Shown: positions 46,902-57,216, counted from the first letter of the stretch. The stretch is DNA of 64,000 bases from Sinomicrobium oceani (GCF_900119185.1 NZ_FPJE01000007.1:158557-222556); one strand, 5' to 3'. Numbers and translations are program-made. The notes: generated by a model from the sequence alone, not told the origin.

Positions 46902-46993
46902 TCTCCTGCTCTTTTTGTCATGACCGGGACTGAGGAAACCGACATCTTCTGCCTGTTCAGATGCAGCAACTCCATATAGGTTGCACCGGAAAT

Positions 46994-47980
46994 TTACCGT
47001 TTAATGTGTGAGGAAAAATCTTTATGTTCTTTTTTGTTCAGCTCTTCGGGCGGAAGGTTTTTGAAGTATTCATAGGTTTTCCGCATCCCTTCGCTCCGGT
47101 TCACCTTCGGTTCCCACCCCAGTATTTCCCGGGCTTTGGCGATATCGGGCTGGCGCTGCATCGGGTCGTCCTGCGGCAATGGCTTATAAATGATCTTCTG
47201 GTCGGTACCGGTAAGCTTTATCACTTCCCCGGCAAAGTCCCTGATACTTATTTCTTCGGGGTTGCCGATATTTACCGGGTCGGTATAGTCACTGAACAGC
47301 AACCGGTACAGTCCTTCTACCTGGTCTTCGATATAACAGAACGAACGGGTCTGCGATCCGTCGCCGAAAACGGTGAGATCTTCGCCCCGTAAGGCCTGTC
47401 CTATAAAGGCCGGGATCACCCTTCCGTCGTTGAGCCGCATCCGGGGCCCGTAGGTATTGAATATTCTCGCAATACGGGTTTCCATACCGTGAAACCTGTG
47501 GTAGGCCATGGTCATCGACTCCTGGAAACGCTTGGCTTCGTCATAGACGCCCCGCGGACTTATGGTATTGACATTACCGTAATAGTCCTCGGATTGCGGG
47601 TGTACCAGCGGATCGCCGTACACCTCGGAGGTGGAAGCGATAAGCAACCTGGCCTTTTTATCCTTGGCAAGCCCCAGGAGGTTGTGTATGCCCAGTGAAC
47701 TGACTTTCAGCGTCTGTATCGGGATTTTCAGATAGTCTATGGGACTGGCCGGAGAGGCAAAATGCAGGATGTAATCGAGTTCTCCGGAGATATGGACAAA
47801 CTTGGTTACATCGTGATGATGAAATTCGAAGTTATCCCGCGGAAGCAAGTGATCTATGTTTCGCATATCGCCGGTAATCAGGTTGTCCATGCCTATGACA
47901 TAAAAACCTTCGTTCGCAAAACGATCGCACAGGTGCGATCCGATGAACCCGGCGGCTCCGGTAATAAGTATTCTATCCAT
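46994..47980 (-). CDS. UDP-glucuronate decarboxylase (UXS-type SDR)
   Basis: The 328-residue protein belongs to the extended SDR family: [14 protein letters not shown] is the NAD-binding glycine motif, TSEVYGDP and YDEAKR (Y-x-x-x-K) are the catalytic pair, and [23 protein letters not shown] is typical of UXS. It converts UDP-glucuronate to UDP-xylose. It supplies sugar for the polysaccharide made by the neighbouring genes and is divergent from the serine hydrolase. Confidence 0.92.
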   Translation of the reverse strand: MDRILITGAAGFIGSHLCDRFANEGFYVIGMDNLITGDMRNIDHLLPRDNFEFHHHDVTKFVHISGELDYILHFASPASPIDYLKIPIQTLKVSSLGIHNLLGLAKDKKARLLIASTSEVYGDPLVHPQSEDYYGNVNTISPRGVYDEAKRFQESMTMAYHRFHGMETRIARIFNTYGPRMRLNDGRVIPAFIGQALRGEDLTVFGDGSQTRSFCYIEDQVEGLYRLLFSDYTDPVNIGNPEEISIRDFAGEVIKLTGTDQKIIYKPLPQDDPMQRQPDIAKAREILGWEPKVNRSEGMRKTYEYFKNLPPEELNKKEHKDFSSHIKR

Positions 47981-48188
47981 GATATTCAGATTCTCCGGAA
48001 ATCAGGCTCCTGCCCGTGCGGGACAGCGACGTTTCCGAGGGCTTAAAGATAGTATATTTTTAAGGATTACATAACCCGGGAGCCACGAGCTCCCGCGGAC
48101 CGGCCAAGCAGCGTTTTATATCGTACCACAGGTGCACTCCCCGTTTTTTTTGTACATTCGGAATTCCAATACACACGTTATTCCCGTT

Positions 48189-49466
48189 ATGGCTACAAAA
48201 CTCCTTGTGCTGTGCTTCGCCCTGTGCGGTGTATGGCAAGTCAGCGCACAACACCCTGCAGTACCGGAAATGGTCTCGCACCGGGTAGATTCTATAATGA
48301 CCGAAGGTATCCGTGCCCATGCCTTTCCCGGTGCGGAATTGCTGGTAGCCCGGAAAGGCCGGGTTATTTTTCATCGTGCTTATGGCTACCATACCTATGA
48401 CAGCCTGGTAAAAAACCGGAACGGCGACCTGTACGATCTGGCCTCGGTAACCAAAATCACCGCCGCCCTGCCCGCTATTATGAAACTGGTAGACGAAGGA
48501 AAGATCGTACTGGATGAAAAATTCAGCACCTACTGGAAACCCTGGCGAAGGCGTAAGGACAAAAGAGACCTTACGGTGCGGGAAATTCTTGCCCACCAGG
48601 CCGGACTGGAGCCTTATATCGTTTTTATGAACGATGTTCTTAAAAAGAACGGGAAATTCAAGAGGCGCTTCGTACGCCGTGCTCCCTCCAGCAGGTTTTC
48701 TCTCCCGGCTTATGACAGCCTGTATATCAACAAACGGTTTATCCGCAAAATGTACCGCAAGATCAACCGGTCTGCGGTATCGGATGTAAAAAAATACAAC
48801 TATTCCGGACTTACCTTTCTGCTTTATCCGAAAATCGTGGAAAACCTCACCGGGGAGGCTTTTGACACCTATGTCACCGAAAACTTTTACCGTCCTCTCG
48901 GGGCGGACAGCCTGGTCTTTACCCCGGAGCTGCATCATTTCCCCCTGCAACGCATTGTCCCTACCGAGCAGGACACCCTTTTCCGCAAGCACTTTGTACA
49001 GGGCTGGGTACACGATGAAAATGCCAGTCTTATGGGGGGTATTTCGGGTAATGCCGGTTTGTTCGGCACTGCCGAAGACCTGTTCCGGCTCCTGCAGATG
49101 TATATGAATATGGGAACTTTCGGGGGCAAAAGATATATCAGCGAGGCTACCCTGAAAGAGTTTACGCGGGTACAGTACCCGGATAACGACAACAAGCGCG
49201 GCCTGGGATTTGACAAACCTCTCCTCAATAATCCCGAACTGGATATTGCCAGGGCCAGCCCGGCGCCCCAGGTGAGCATGAACAGTTTCGGGCATGGCGG
49301 ATTTACGGGGACCTATGTCTGGGCGGATCCGGACCACGAACTGGTTTTTATCTTTCTCTCCAACCGCGTCTATCCCACCCGGAACAACGGGGCCTTGTAC
49401 AGCATGCATATCCGGCCTTCGCTCATGGCGGTATTTTATGAGGCCTTCGGGGACGGCGCCCTGTGA
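48189..49466 (+). CDS. secreted serine hydrolase, beta-lactamase/class C family
   Basis: About 425 residues from the ATG at 48189. A signal peptide ends at VSAQ. The catalytic S-x-x-K is SVTK in YDLASVTKI, the Y-x-N motif appears as YSG in NYSGLTFL, and the third motif is HGG in FGHGGFTGTYV. It belongs to the beta-lactamase-related esterases/DD-peptidases and is probably a periplasmic or surface enzyme; the substrate is unknown. A second motif Y-S-G instead of Y-S-N is seen in several members of this family. Confidence 0.9.
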   Translation: MATKLLVLCFALCGVWQVSAQHPAVPEMVSHRVDSIMTEGIRAHAFPGAELLVARKGRVIFHRAYGYHTYDSLVKNRNGDLYDLASVTKITAALPAIMKLVDEGKIVLDEKFSTYWKPWRRRKDKRDLTVREILAHQAGLEPYIVFMNDVLKKNGKFKRRFVRRAPSSRFSLPAYDSLYINKRFIRKMYRKINRSAVSDVKKYNYSGLTFLLYPKIVENLTGEAFDTYVTENFYRPLGADSLVFTPELHHFPLQRIVPTEQDTLFRKHFVQGWVHDENASLMGGISGNAGLFGTAEDLFRLLQMYMNMGTFGGKRYISEATLKEFTRVQYPDNDNKRGLGFDKPLLNNPELDIARASPAPQVSMNSFGHGGFTGTYVWADPDHELVFIFLSNRVYPTRNNGALYSMHIRPSLMAVFYEAFGDGAL

Positions 49467-49516
49467 GCCGACGGATTTTTTAACAGTTCCTGTAAGCCGG
49501 GATCAAAAATATGCCA

Positions 49517-51049
49517 TCAGCGTACGGAATCGCGTTCGCGGATCAGTTTCCGGACAAATTCCATTTGGGTATCTTTGTGTTCCAGGTAATCATCGTACGA
49601 TTGCGACACGGAATAGTCGGGGATAATCCCGCGATGGTACGGCTGGCCGTCCCGTTGCGGTACATCCTGTTCCAGGTTGACCAGGGAGAAAAAAGTAGTT
49701 ATTTTCGATTTGGGCAGGACATATCCCCAGGGGGTATGGCCGTTATGCCCGTAGTACCCTCCCATGGTCTCCTCCCCGACCGTTACGGTATTGGAATTCC
49801 CGGCGACCATAGCGGCAAAAAGACTGCCTGCCGAGGCCACCCTCGGGCTGATCAGCAGGTAGATGTTCCCGGTAAAGGCATTTTCGGCCGGGGTACGCAC
49901 CTGGTGGTCTTCACTGGTTTCGTCTTCATAAAAACGGCCGTCTTTTTCTATGGGGAACTCTTCCCGAAGCATGCGATGATATTTCCCTGCGCCAAGAGGT
50001 CTCAGAAAAGCCGGGACCTTACTGTATGCATAGCGCAGGTAGGGCACTTTACGAAAACTCACCCAGGCCTGCCTGTTCTCCTGAAAATTCCTGTCGGTAA
50101 GATACGAGTACGTCACCAGGTCGTTGGGGTCTGTGCCCCCGCCGTTATTCCGGATATCCACAATGAGATTACGGAGCCCCTGTTGCTGCACGGCGCTAAA
50201 CACGCTGTCCAGGAAATGCACATACCTCAGGTGTTTCTCACTGTGTTTTCCGCCCAGTGAAAAGGAGTTTACCGTCAGCAGACCGGTCTGCCCGTCCGGC
50301 ACCCGGAAGGTATAGATCTCCTCTTCTTCCCAGTCTTTTTGCTCCCCTTCATCAAAAGGCCGGGAATACCTGTGCTTCACATTGTTATAATAGTTCTTAT
50401 ATCCTGTACTGCGTATATGCCTGCATTGCTTTTCTACCGCGCCATGAGGTATAAAGCAAACCTCAAAATCTGCTTCGGGGCCGTAGTGCAAGCGGTAATA
50501 TCTACTGAAATGATAGCGCAACCCGATGGTTTTTCCCGTGGTGTTGGTTCCGTCCGTGGTATAGTATTTCCCCAGGTTTGCTATAATCTCTGCTATGGGA
50601 CGACCATTTACGGAAACGATACGGGCGCCCAGGGGAATGTCTGCACTTGTGGTATTCATCACCCAGGTTCCGGCCACCAGGGTCAGCGGGTACGGAAAAT
50701 AACCCGAAGGTTCCGCAGCCATCGATTTCCGGTATTTGTCCGGAAGCCTGGTGTCGTTGTGCAGGCTCCCTTCAAAATCGGTGAGCTTTACGATGATATT
50801 GTAGAAATCCCTGTAGGTGGAAGACCGTTCTATCTGTGTTTCCGCCCAGGCATAGATACTGTCTGTCTGCTCCGGAGTACGGTATTTGTACAACCCGGAA
50901 TTGGCCCGGAGGCGGATGTTCCTGAAGACCTCGAGGTCTTTTCGCATCTTATCCCTGGAAAATGTGTCATCAACAGCTTGTGTATTTCCCCGGCCGTAGC
51001 CCAGCAGCAGGATCAACAAAAGCCCATAGTGCAGTTTTTTCGTTTTCAT
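49517..51049 (-). CDS. S41 family peptidase (C-terminal processing type)
   Basis: About 510 residues from the ATG at 51049, with a signal peptide. The S41 domain has VDIRNNGGG, the catalytic Ser region in SPRVASAGSLFAAMVAG, and VGEETMGGYYG after it. It has no obvious PDZ domain, so it is closer to the IRBP/tricorn-like branch that lacks the CtpA Lys. It probably cleaves periplasmic proteins or peptides. It stands alone. Confidence 0.88.
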   Translation of the reverse strand: MKTKKLHYGLLLILLLGYGRGNTQAVDDTFSRDKMRKDLEVFRNIRLRANSGLYKYRTPEQTDSIYAWAETQIERSSTYRDFYNIIVKLTDFEGSLHNDTRLPDKYRKSMAAEPSGYFPYPLTLVAGTWVMNTTSADIPLGARIVSVNGRPIAEIIANLGKYYTTDGTNTTGKTIGLRYHFSRYYRLHYGPEADFEVCFIPHGAVEKQCRHIRSTGYKNYYNNVKHRYSRPFDEGEQKDWEEEEIYTFRVPDGQTGLLTVNSFSLGGKHSEKHLRYVHFLDSVFSAVQQQGLRNLIVDIRNNGGGTDPNDLVTYSYLTDRNFQENRQAWVSFRKVPYLRYAYSKVPAFLRPLGAGKYHRMLREEFPIEKDGRFYEDETSEDHQVRTPAENAFTGNIYLLISPRVASAGSLFAAMVAGNSNTVTVGEETMGGYYGHNGHTPWGYVLPKSKITTFFSLVNLEQDVPQRDGQPYHRGIIPDYSVSQSYDDYLEHKDTQMEFVRKLIRERDSVR

Positions 51050-51105
51050 AAGGACAAATGTAGCCCGGCAATCGTATATAGACTTGTACAATCTTGGCTA
51101 TTTCA

Positions 51106-51870
51106 CTACAGCCCGGAAAGCTGCTTCTGGTAGGTACGCGGCGACACACCGATGAAGCGCTTAAAGGTCCGGGAAAAGTGAGACAGGTCCGTAAACCCGT
51201 ATTTATAGGCCACCTGGGTGAGTTCCGTATACGGGGTAATCTCCTGCTTGCCGGAAAAGATCTTTTTCATCAGCACATAATGCATGGGGGACATCCCGGT
51301 AGATGCACGAAATTTCTTGGCAAACCCGTACTTGTTACAGTGGGCTACGTGGGCCAGGATATCCAGGTCGAGATTTTCGGTAAGGTGTTCGCGGATATAC
51401 AGTATGGTTTCCCGAAGGCCGGAGGGGGTGAGCTCGGCATATTCGTCGTCTTTTTTCCAGGTGTAGGGTTGCAGGGAGGCTGCAAAACGGGACAGGCATA
51501 CTTCCCGGCGGGCCGTATCTGTCCGGGCAAGGGTATGACTGAGTTCCTGAAAATGCCTGACTACCCCGGCATCCCTGATACTGCGCTCCCTGAACATCAC
51601 ATTGTTACCTCCGAAAAGTGTTTTCATCCGGGAACCGGGTATATAGATGGTATCGAAATCGAGCTTTATCGCCGTATCGGCCAACGGATTGGCATGCACT
51701 TCATACGGATTGGTAATGGTGATGCTGCCTGCTTCCCCGTATAACAGCTTCCCTTCCATGGCAATGGTCTCCGTCCCGCTATAGATCAGGGAAATACAAA
51801 ACGTATCGTGGTAGTGCTCCGGGAAAGCAGCCGCCTGGTTACGGATGGATATATGTTCGAGGTCGTTCAC
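51106..51870 (-). CDS. AraC family transcriptional regulator
   Basis: The 254-residue protein has an N-terminal cupin-like domain (AFPEHYHDTFCISLIYSG) and a C-terminal pair of helix-turn-helix units ending VAYKYGFTDLSHFSRTFKRFIGVSPRTYQ. It controls transcription in response to a small molecule. It is divergent from ompW and may regulate it, or the S41 gene on its other side, by position only. Confidence 0.93.
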   Translation of the reverse strand: MNDLEHISIRNQAAAFPEHYHDTFCISLIYSGTETIAMEGKLLYGEAGSITITNPYEVHANPLADTAIKLDFDTIYIPGSRMKTLFGGNNVMFRERSIRDAGVVRHFQELSHTLARTDTARREVCLSRFAASLQPYTWKKDDEYAELTPSGLRETILYIREHLTENLDLDILAHVAHCNKYGFAKKFRASTGMSPMHYVLMKKIFSGKQEITPYTELTQVAYKYGFTDLSHFSRTFKRFIGVSPRTYQKQLSGL

Positions 51871-52005
51871 CGTGGTTTTGTTTCGGACAGCAATTTAAAA
51901 AATTTATGACTCCCTGCCTCAAAAACGGGAAAAACTACGCGCCGCACCGGTCACAGCACAAAATATCCGCAAATCTTTTCTCCGAAAAGCTGACAACAGT
52001 CATAC

Positions 52006-52033
52006 TTTGCCGGTTTTTCCAGCACTATTTTTG
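52006..52033 (+). promoter_or_regulatory. promoter of ompW
   Basis: TTTG (52006-52009) and TATTTTTG (52026-52033) are 16 bp apart, close to the Bacteroidota TTTG / TAnnTTTG promoter. The start codon is 24 bp further on. Confidence 0.5.
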
Positions 52034-52057
52034 GCCTGATATTTAAAACAACTTTCT

Positions 52058-52705
52058 ATGAAAAATTTTATGTTGAGTGTCCTCATGTTTGCCGGTTTCG
52101 TAAGCTTCGTTTCCGCACAGGACCGTAATGATGCCGATTTCAGTCCGTGGCAATTCCGGCTTCGCGGGGTGGTCGTTGCTCCCGCGGAAAGCGCCAGTAT
52201 CGGAACCATCGGTGGAGATGTGGATATTTCCACTACGGTGATCCCCGAACTGGACATTTCCTACTTTTTTAACCGGAACTGGTCTCTCGAGCTTATTCTC
52301 GGCACCACCAAACACGACGTCAAAGCCGTGAATACTGCCGCAGGAGATATCGATCTCGGCCATGTATGGCTGCTTCCCCCGACGCTTACCTTACAATATC
52401 ATCTTACGACATCAGAAAAATTCATTCCCTATATAGGTGCCGGGATCAATTACACCATTTTCTACAGCGCCGACGAAGGCCCCGTAGCCGATAAGGTCGA
52501 CTATGACGACACGTTCGGGTTTGCGACACAGATAGGCCTGGATTATATGCTATCGGACAAGTGGTTTATAAACATCGATCTAAAAAAGATATTCCTGCAA
52601 ACCGACGTTACCGTCAATGCCAATACCGCACTCGGGGCCAGCGTCCCTGCGGATGTGGATATCAACCCCTGGCTGATCGGCTTCGGGATCGGGGTAAAAC
52701 TGTAA
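52058..52705 (+). CDS. ompW: OmpW family outer-membrane protein
   Basis: The 215-residue protein has a signal peptide (ending FVSAQ) and an eight-strand beta-barrel with the OmpW features PWQFRLRGVVVAPAES near the start, ELDISYFFNRNWSLELI, and GVKL at the C-terminus. It forms a narrow outer-membrane channel for hydrophobic molecules. A strong terminator follows about 105 bp later. Confidence 0.92.
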   Translation: MKNFMLSVLMFAGFVSFVSAQDRNDADFSPWQFRLRGVVVAPAESASIGTIGGDVDISTTVIPELDISYFFNRNWSLELILGTTKHDVKAVNTAAGDIDLGHVWLLPPTLTLQYHLTTSEKFIPYIGAGINYTIFYSADEGPVADKVDYDDTFGFATQIGLDYMLSDKWFINIDLKKIFLQTDVTVNANTALGASVPADVDINPWLIGFGIGVKL

Positions 52706-53337
52706 GCACACCCGCTGCAACGGACAACCCTACATACGTTAATACTTGTTTTTTAGAGTCCTTAACCGGACATCAGGGAGGCTTATTCTTTGGTTTACTT
52801 GTCCCTGTGTTCCCCCGCTTTCTGCCGGAAAGCGGGGGAACTTTTTTTATCGGGACCATGAGCCGGAAACCAACCGCTCTTCAAGTACGGAACCCTGCCC
52901 CATCCCCTGCTTTCGAATCCCCAAACGGTTAATAAGCCAGGGCCGAAGCCAGTATCTCGTATATATCAAACGCCATTTCATCCAGGTAACACCGGGTAGT
53001 TTCCATGAACAAGACCAGGCTCATGGTAAAAACAGCAGCTTTTACCGACGCGGACGTAAATATGCTGCAGGTCATATACAGCAGTAAGGCTCCTATATCC
53101 TGTGGAAGGGCCCCGGGTATAAAATTCACCCCGGTATAGTCCGGATGACGGGTATACCTATACGGCCGAAACACCTTTACTTAACGAGAAAAACGGATAG
53201 TGCCAAGTCATCTCCAAAAAAAACATAACGCAAAACAAATCATACCGTTACTGTAAAAAGCGAATTGTTTTTGTATCTTTTCATCATTAAAACAAGAATT
53301 ATTTTGTTAATGTTTAACTGCCCCAACATCATCTACC
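52706..53337. other. 632-bp intergenic region
   Basis: It holds the terminator at 52810-52848, an 81-codon minus-strand frame (52929-53174) with a GTG start and no similarity I recognise, and an AT-rich stretch (about 53210-53337) that probably contains the promoter of the A-T-R gene. A sequence TATCTTTT at 53274-53281 is one base from TAnnTTTG. Confidence 0.5.
52810..52848 (+). terminator. intrinsic terminator after ompW
   Basis: TTCCCCCGCTTT, a 7-nt loop and AAAGCGGGGGAA (12 bp) are followed by CTTTTTTT. Confidence 0.9.
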
Positions 53338-56300
53338 ATGCAAACAACCTACCCCGTGGGATCACATCCCACATTCCCCGGTTTGTTCCGGGACGCTGTG
53401 GTCCGAAACCGCACACGTAAAGCACTGATTTTCGAAGAGGTTTCCTACACCTACGAAGCCCTGGACCGCATGACCGACCGGCTGGCCCGCCATCTCCTGT
53501 CGCGATGTACCGGAAAATCCGGGATCATCGCCGTATGTATGCAACAATCCCCGGAGCGGGTTATGGCTTTTCTGGCTGTACTGAAATCGGGCGCGGCCTA
53601 TCTGCCCATAGATCCGGACCTGCCCGAAGCCCGTATTCGTGCCATGCTCGACGATGCACGTGTGCAACACCTTCTTACCGATGGCCCGGTGCCTGTAGCC
53701 TCCCATCTGGAACACACCGACATTCCCGCACTGATACGGTCTCCCGACTTTGACCGTGTGCCCGATTCCGCACCGGAAAACGGTGTCGCTCCCGGGCAGG
53801 ATGCCTACATTATCTTTACTTCCGGAAGTACCGGCAAGCCCAAGGGGGTGGTCATCACCCACCGGTCCCTGGCTCTTTTTATACAGGCCCAGGCCGGATT
53901 TTTACAGCTACAAAGCGGACAGCGGACCTTACAGTTTGCCTCCCCGAGTTTTGATGCCGCGGTGCTGGACCTCTGGGTCCCCCTGTCTTCGGGGGCGACG
54001 GTCTACCTCTATCCCGATAACAAAATGGTAGGTCCCGACCTGCTGTCCTTTATCGTACAACACCAGGTAGAGGTTATTCCTATCCTGCCTCCTGCCGTAC
54101 TGGCCAGTCTGCCTCCGGACCAGCCCATCGGAAAACTTTCGGTGATAGCCATCGGCGGGGAAGCCGGAAATGTACAAACCGTAAAACACTGGAGCAAAAA
54201 GGTAAGGCTGATCAATAGCTACGGCCCTACGGAGGCTACCGTTGCCGTGACGAACCATATCCTTTCCGAAGTCCCGGACCCCCGGATCATCGGTAAGCCC
54301 CTTCCCACGGTCTCCCTCCATATCCTGGACGAGCAACAGCAGGACGTCCGCCCCGGAGAAGCAGGAGAGCTATACATCGGCGGAATGCAGCTCGCTTCGG
54401 GTTACCTGCACGATCCGGAACGCTCCGGCAAGGTTTTTACCGAACTGGCCACAGGTACCTCTGCGCGGAAAAAAACCATCAGGGTTTACAGAACAGGCGA
54501 TCTGGTACGCTTACGGCCCGATGGCAACCTGGAGTTCCTGGGCAGAAAAGACCAGCAAGTAAAGCTAAGGGGCTATCGTATCGAGACCGGGGAAATCGAG
54601 TATCACCTGCACGCCTTCCCGGAAATCGCTTCGGCCGCCGTGAAGGTCCATCACCCGGAAGAAGAGCCGCTACCCTATCTCCTGGCCTTTGTACTGCTGC
54701 ATGGCCCCGAACAGGAAGCAACTGCCGACGTCCTGCACAGGGTCAGGAAAGCACTCGCAGCGAAACTGCCTGCCTATATGGTTCCGGATGCCCTGATCCC
54801 GGTGAGCGCTATGCCCCTTACCCATGCCGGTAAAGTGGACAAGAACAAACTGCGTCCTCCCGAAAACATGTTCGGAAAAACCCGGAGCCTGCATCACCAG
54901 GGCGGCAGCGTAAAGGATATCATGGCCCATACCTGGTCTTATTATCTGAATACGGACAAGGTAAAGGATACGGACAATTTCTTTGAGCTCGGCGGGCACT
55001 CCATGATGCTTGCCAGCCTTTATAACGGCCTGCCCGATCCGTGGAAAGATCTTCTGAGCATCGGCGACTTCTACCATTTTCCGACCCTGGGAGCGATCTC
55101 CCGTGAAATCGAAGACCGCCTACACCATAAACAACCGGAAGAAGCCGAAAGAGTGGCCGGCATCAAAAAGCAACTCCTCCATGATGCCCGTCTCGACCCG
55201 GCCTTTGCGGTAAGCGGCCCTGCTCCCGACCCCGCTGTTTTAAGAAACCCGGAGCACATCTTTCTTACCGGGGCCACCGGTTTTGTAGGGTCTCACCTGC
55301 TGCGGGAGCTGCTCGAACACTCCCGTGCCACGATCCATTGCCTGGTCCGCACCCTCCCGGATAAGGACGGGATGGAACGGCTACAACACACTTTTAAACG
55401 CTTTATGCTGCCGTGGAAAACAGCTTATGAAAACCGGATCGAAATCGTGCCGGGCGACCTCACCCGGGACAAGCTCGGCACGGAAGAAACGGTGTACGCC
55501 AGCCTGACCTCACGGATCGACGTCATTTACCATTGCGGAAGTTCGGTGAGCTACCTGGAACCCTACCCGGTAATCCGCAGGCCCAACATCGACGGTCTCC
55601 ACAGCATTTTGCATTTTGCCGCAGCCCGGAAAACCAAGTTTCTCGTACTGATGAGCTCCATGGGTGTCTTCAGCTGGGGCAGCCCCTTTACCCAAAAGAC
55701 GTGGATGGATGAAAACGACGATATCGATCAGAACCTCGAAGCTATCTGCCGCGACCTGGGCTATATACGTACCAAATGGGTCATGGAAAAACTCGCCGGA
55801 CAGGCCGGAAAAAAGGGATTGCCCATGATCAACCTTCGTCTCGGGTTTGCCGTATGCAATAGTACCACAGGAGCTACGGTACTCAACCAATGGTGGGGCG
55901 CACTGATAAAAAGCTGTGCAAGTATGAAAGCCTTCCCCCTGGTGATGGGACTCAAAGACGAACTCACCACCGTAGATTATATGGCTGCGGCCATCCGGCA
56001 CATCGGCATGTCTCCGGAGGCCATAGGCCGTGATTTTCACCTTTCCCCGCAACCCGAAAATGATGTTTCCCTGACCGATTTCTGTGCAAAAGCCAACGAA
56101 TATTTCAACCTCGGGATGAAAGGGGTACGGTTCGACACCTGGGTAGCTATGCTCCGGAAAAATCCCGACCTGCCCATATACCCCCTGCTCGGCCTGTTTA
56201 CGGAAAAAGTACACGGACAGAAAACGCTGGTGGAATCTTATGAAAATACCTATTACTACCGGAGGGACCACACAGAACTCATGCTGAAAAACAGCGGGAT

Positions 56301-56364
56301 CGCACCCCCGAGGTTTGATAAAAAGGTGATGGAGCCCTACCTGAAATTCATGGGAGTCCTCTAA
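53338..56364 (+). CDS. A-T-R NRPS-like enzyme (adenylation, carrier, thioester reductase)
   Basis: The 1008-residue protein has three domains. Adenylation (about 1-510): IIFTSGSTGKPKG near 155-168, NSYGPTEAT, YRTGDLVRLRPDG and a final PLTHAGKVDKNKL with the catalytic Lys. Carrier (about 525-600): FFELGGHSMML with the phosphopantetheine Ser near 555. Reductase (about 640-1000): FLTGATGFVGSH for NAD(P)H, and Y809/K813 in YIRTKW as catalytic pair. No condensation domain is present, so it should activate one acid and release it as an aldehyde or alcohol. Asp206 (in FDAAVLDLW) aligns with the amino-group-binding Asp of amino-acid A domains, so the substrate is probably an alpha-amino acid. It resembles Lys2/carboxylic-acid-reductase designs. 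Confidence 0.93.
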   Translation: MQTTYPVGSHPTFPGLFRDAVVRNRTRKALIFEEVSYTYEALDRMTDRLARHLLSRCTGKSGIIAVCMQQSPERVMAFLAVLKSGAAYLPIDPDLPEARIRAMLDDARVQHLLTDGPVPVASHLEHTDIPALIRSPDFDRVPDSAPENGVAPGQDAYIIFTSGSTGKPKGVVITHRSLALFIQAQAGFLQLQSGQRTLQFASPSFDAAVLDLWVPLSSGATVYLYPDNKMVGPDLLSFIVQHQVEVIPILPPAVLASLPPDQPIGKLSVIAIGGEAGNVQTVKHWSKKVRLINSYGPTEATVAVTNHILSEVPDPRIIGKPLPTVSLHILDEQQQDVRPGEAGELYIGGMQLASGYLHDPERSGKVFTELATGTSARKKTIRVYRTGDLVRLRPDGNLEFLGRKDQQVKLRGYRIETGEIEYHLHAFPEIASAAVKVHHPEEEPLPYLLAFVLLHGPEQEATADVLHRVRKALAAKLPAYMVPDALIPVSAMPLTHAGKVDKNKLRPPENMFGKTRSLHHQGGSVKDIMAHTWSYYLNTDKVKDTDNFFELGGHSMMLASLYNGLPDPWKDLLSIGDFYHFPTLGAISREIEDRLHHKQPEEAERVAGIKKQLLHDARLDPAFAVSGPAPDPAVLRNPEHIFLTGATGFVGSHLLRELLEHSRATIHCLVRTLPDKDGMERLQHTFKRFMLPWKTAYENRIEIVPGDLTRDKLGTEETVYASLTSRIDVIYHCGSSVSYLEPYPVIRRPNIDGLHSILHFAAARKTKFLVLMSSMGVFSWGSPFTQKTWMDENDDIDQNLEAICRDLGYIRTKWVMEKLAGQAGKKGLPMINLRLGFAVCNSTTGATVLNQWWGALIKSCASMKAFPLVMGLKDELTTVDYMAAAIRHIGMSPEAIGRDFHLSPQPENDVSLTDFCAKANEYFNLGMKGVRFDTWVAMLRKNPDLPIYPLLGLFTEKVHGQKTLVESYENTYYYRRDHTELMLKNSGIAPPRFDKKVMEPYLKFMGVL

Positions 56365-56460
56365 GCCCCCGCCTTTTATGCTCTTGTTATATGTCCCGGG
56401 GCAGTGCCGTACCGCCATGACAGGTCTCCCCGGGATCGTTTTTATCCAAATTTTACAGCC

Positions 56461-57216
56461 ATGATCTTCCGGGAAATAATCACCGTACAACGGGAAAAAA
56501 GTCATCATATCATGGGTTTTGGTATGGCCTGTACCGACAGGGTAACCGATACCGAACTCCGCACTTTTCTGCACGGGCAGGAAAAAGCCCGTTACGATAC
56601 CTTCCGTTATCCCGGCAGAAAGCAAAGCTTCGTACTCGGGAGGATCGCGGCAAAAACAGCTATAGCCGGGCTGTCGTCCCGTGAGTTCAACCTTTCCTCT
56701 TTACACATTGCCACCGGAGTCTTCGGTTTTCCCGTTGTAAAAAACTATCCCGGAAACGGGGTACAGGTGAGCATCAGCCATTGCGGGCCTATGGCCCTGG
56801 CCCTGGCCTTTGACGAAGGACACCCGGCGGGGATCGATACCGAAAAGATCAGGGCATATCCCGCAGCACTTGTAAAAGCTGCATTGACCCCCGGGGAAAT
56901 CGACCTGCTCCATAAGCACAATATCCCGCTCTCCCCCGGCTGTACCTTGTTCTGGACCATGAAAGAAAGCCTGTCGAAGATCCTGAAAACAGGACTCACG
57001 CTCCCCCTGTCCCTGCTGGAAATTACGGAGCTGGAGCAAAACGGGGATACGTATACCGCACACTACCGGAATTTTTCGCAGTACAAAGCTCATGCTTTTC
57101 ACCGCGGAGATTATATCACCGCCATAAGCCTCCCGCTACGTTCTTCTGCCGATTTCACCACGTTCAGAGCGCTGTGGAGCAACGTTCAGGACCGTAACCC
57201 CAACACCCCGCTTTAG
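56461..57216 (+). CDS. 4'-phosphopantetheinyl transferase, Sfp type
   Basis: 251 residues from the ATG at 56461. The motifs GIDTEKI and FWTMKESLSKILKTGL (W-x-x-K-E-S-x-x-K) are those of Sfp-type transferases, which bind Mg and CoA and load carrier proteins. It lies 96 bp after the A-T-R gene and should activate its carrier domain. A longer frame from 56404 adds a non-conserved stretch and is not preferred. Confidence 0.93.
   Translation: MIFREIITVQREKSHHIMGFGMACTDRVTDTELRTFLHGQEKARYDTFRYPGRKQSFVLGRIAAKTAIAGLSSREFNLSSLHIATGVFGFPVVKNYPGNGVQVSISHCGPMALALAFDEGHPAGIDTEKIRAYPAALVKAALTPGEIDLLHKHNIPLSPGCTLFWTMKESLSKILKTGLTLPLSLLEITELEQNGDTYTAHYRNFSQYKAHAFHRGDYITAISLPLRSSADFTTFRALWSNVQDRNPNTPL

Noticed and set aside
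48060..49409. 449-codon minus-strand frame opposite the serine hydrolase
   Set aside because: The plus strand has the signal peptide and the S-x-x-K and HGG motifs; this frame has none.
52929..53174. 81-codon minus-strand frame
   Set aside because: GTG start, no similarity and no operon context; described only as part of the intergenic entry.
55510..56625. 371-codon minus-strand frame opposite the A-T-R reductase domain
   Set aside because: Antisense shadow; the plus strand encodes the reductase motifs.
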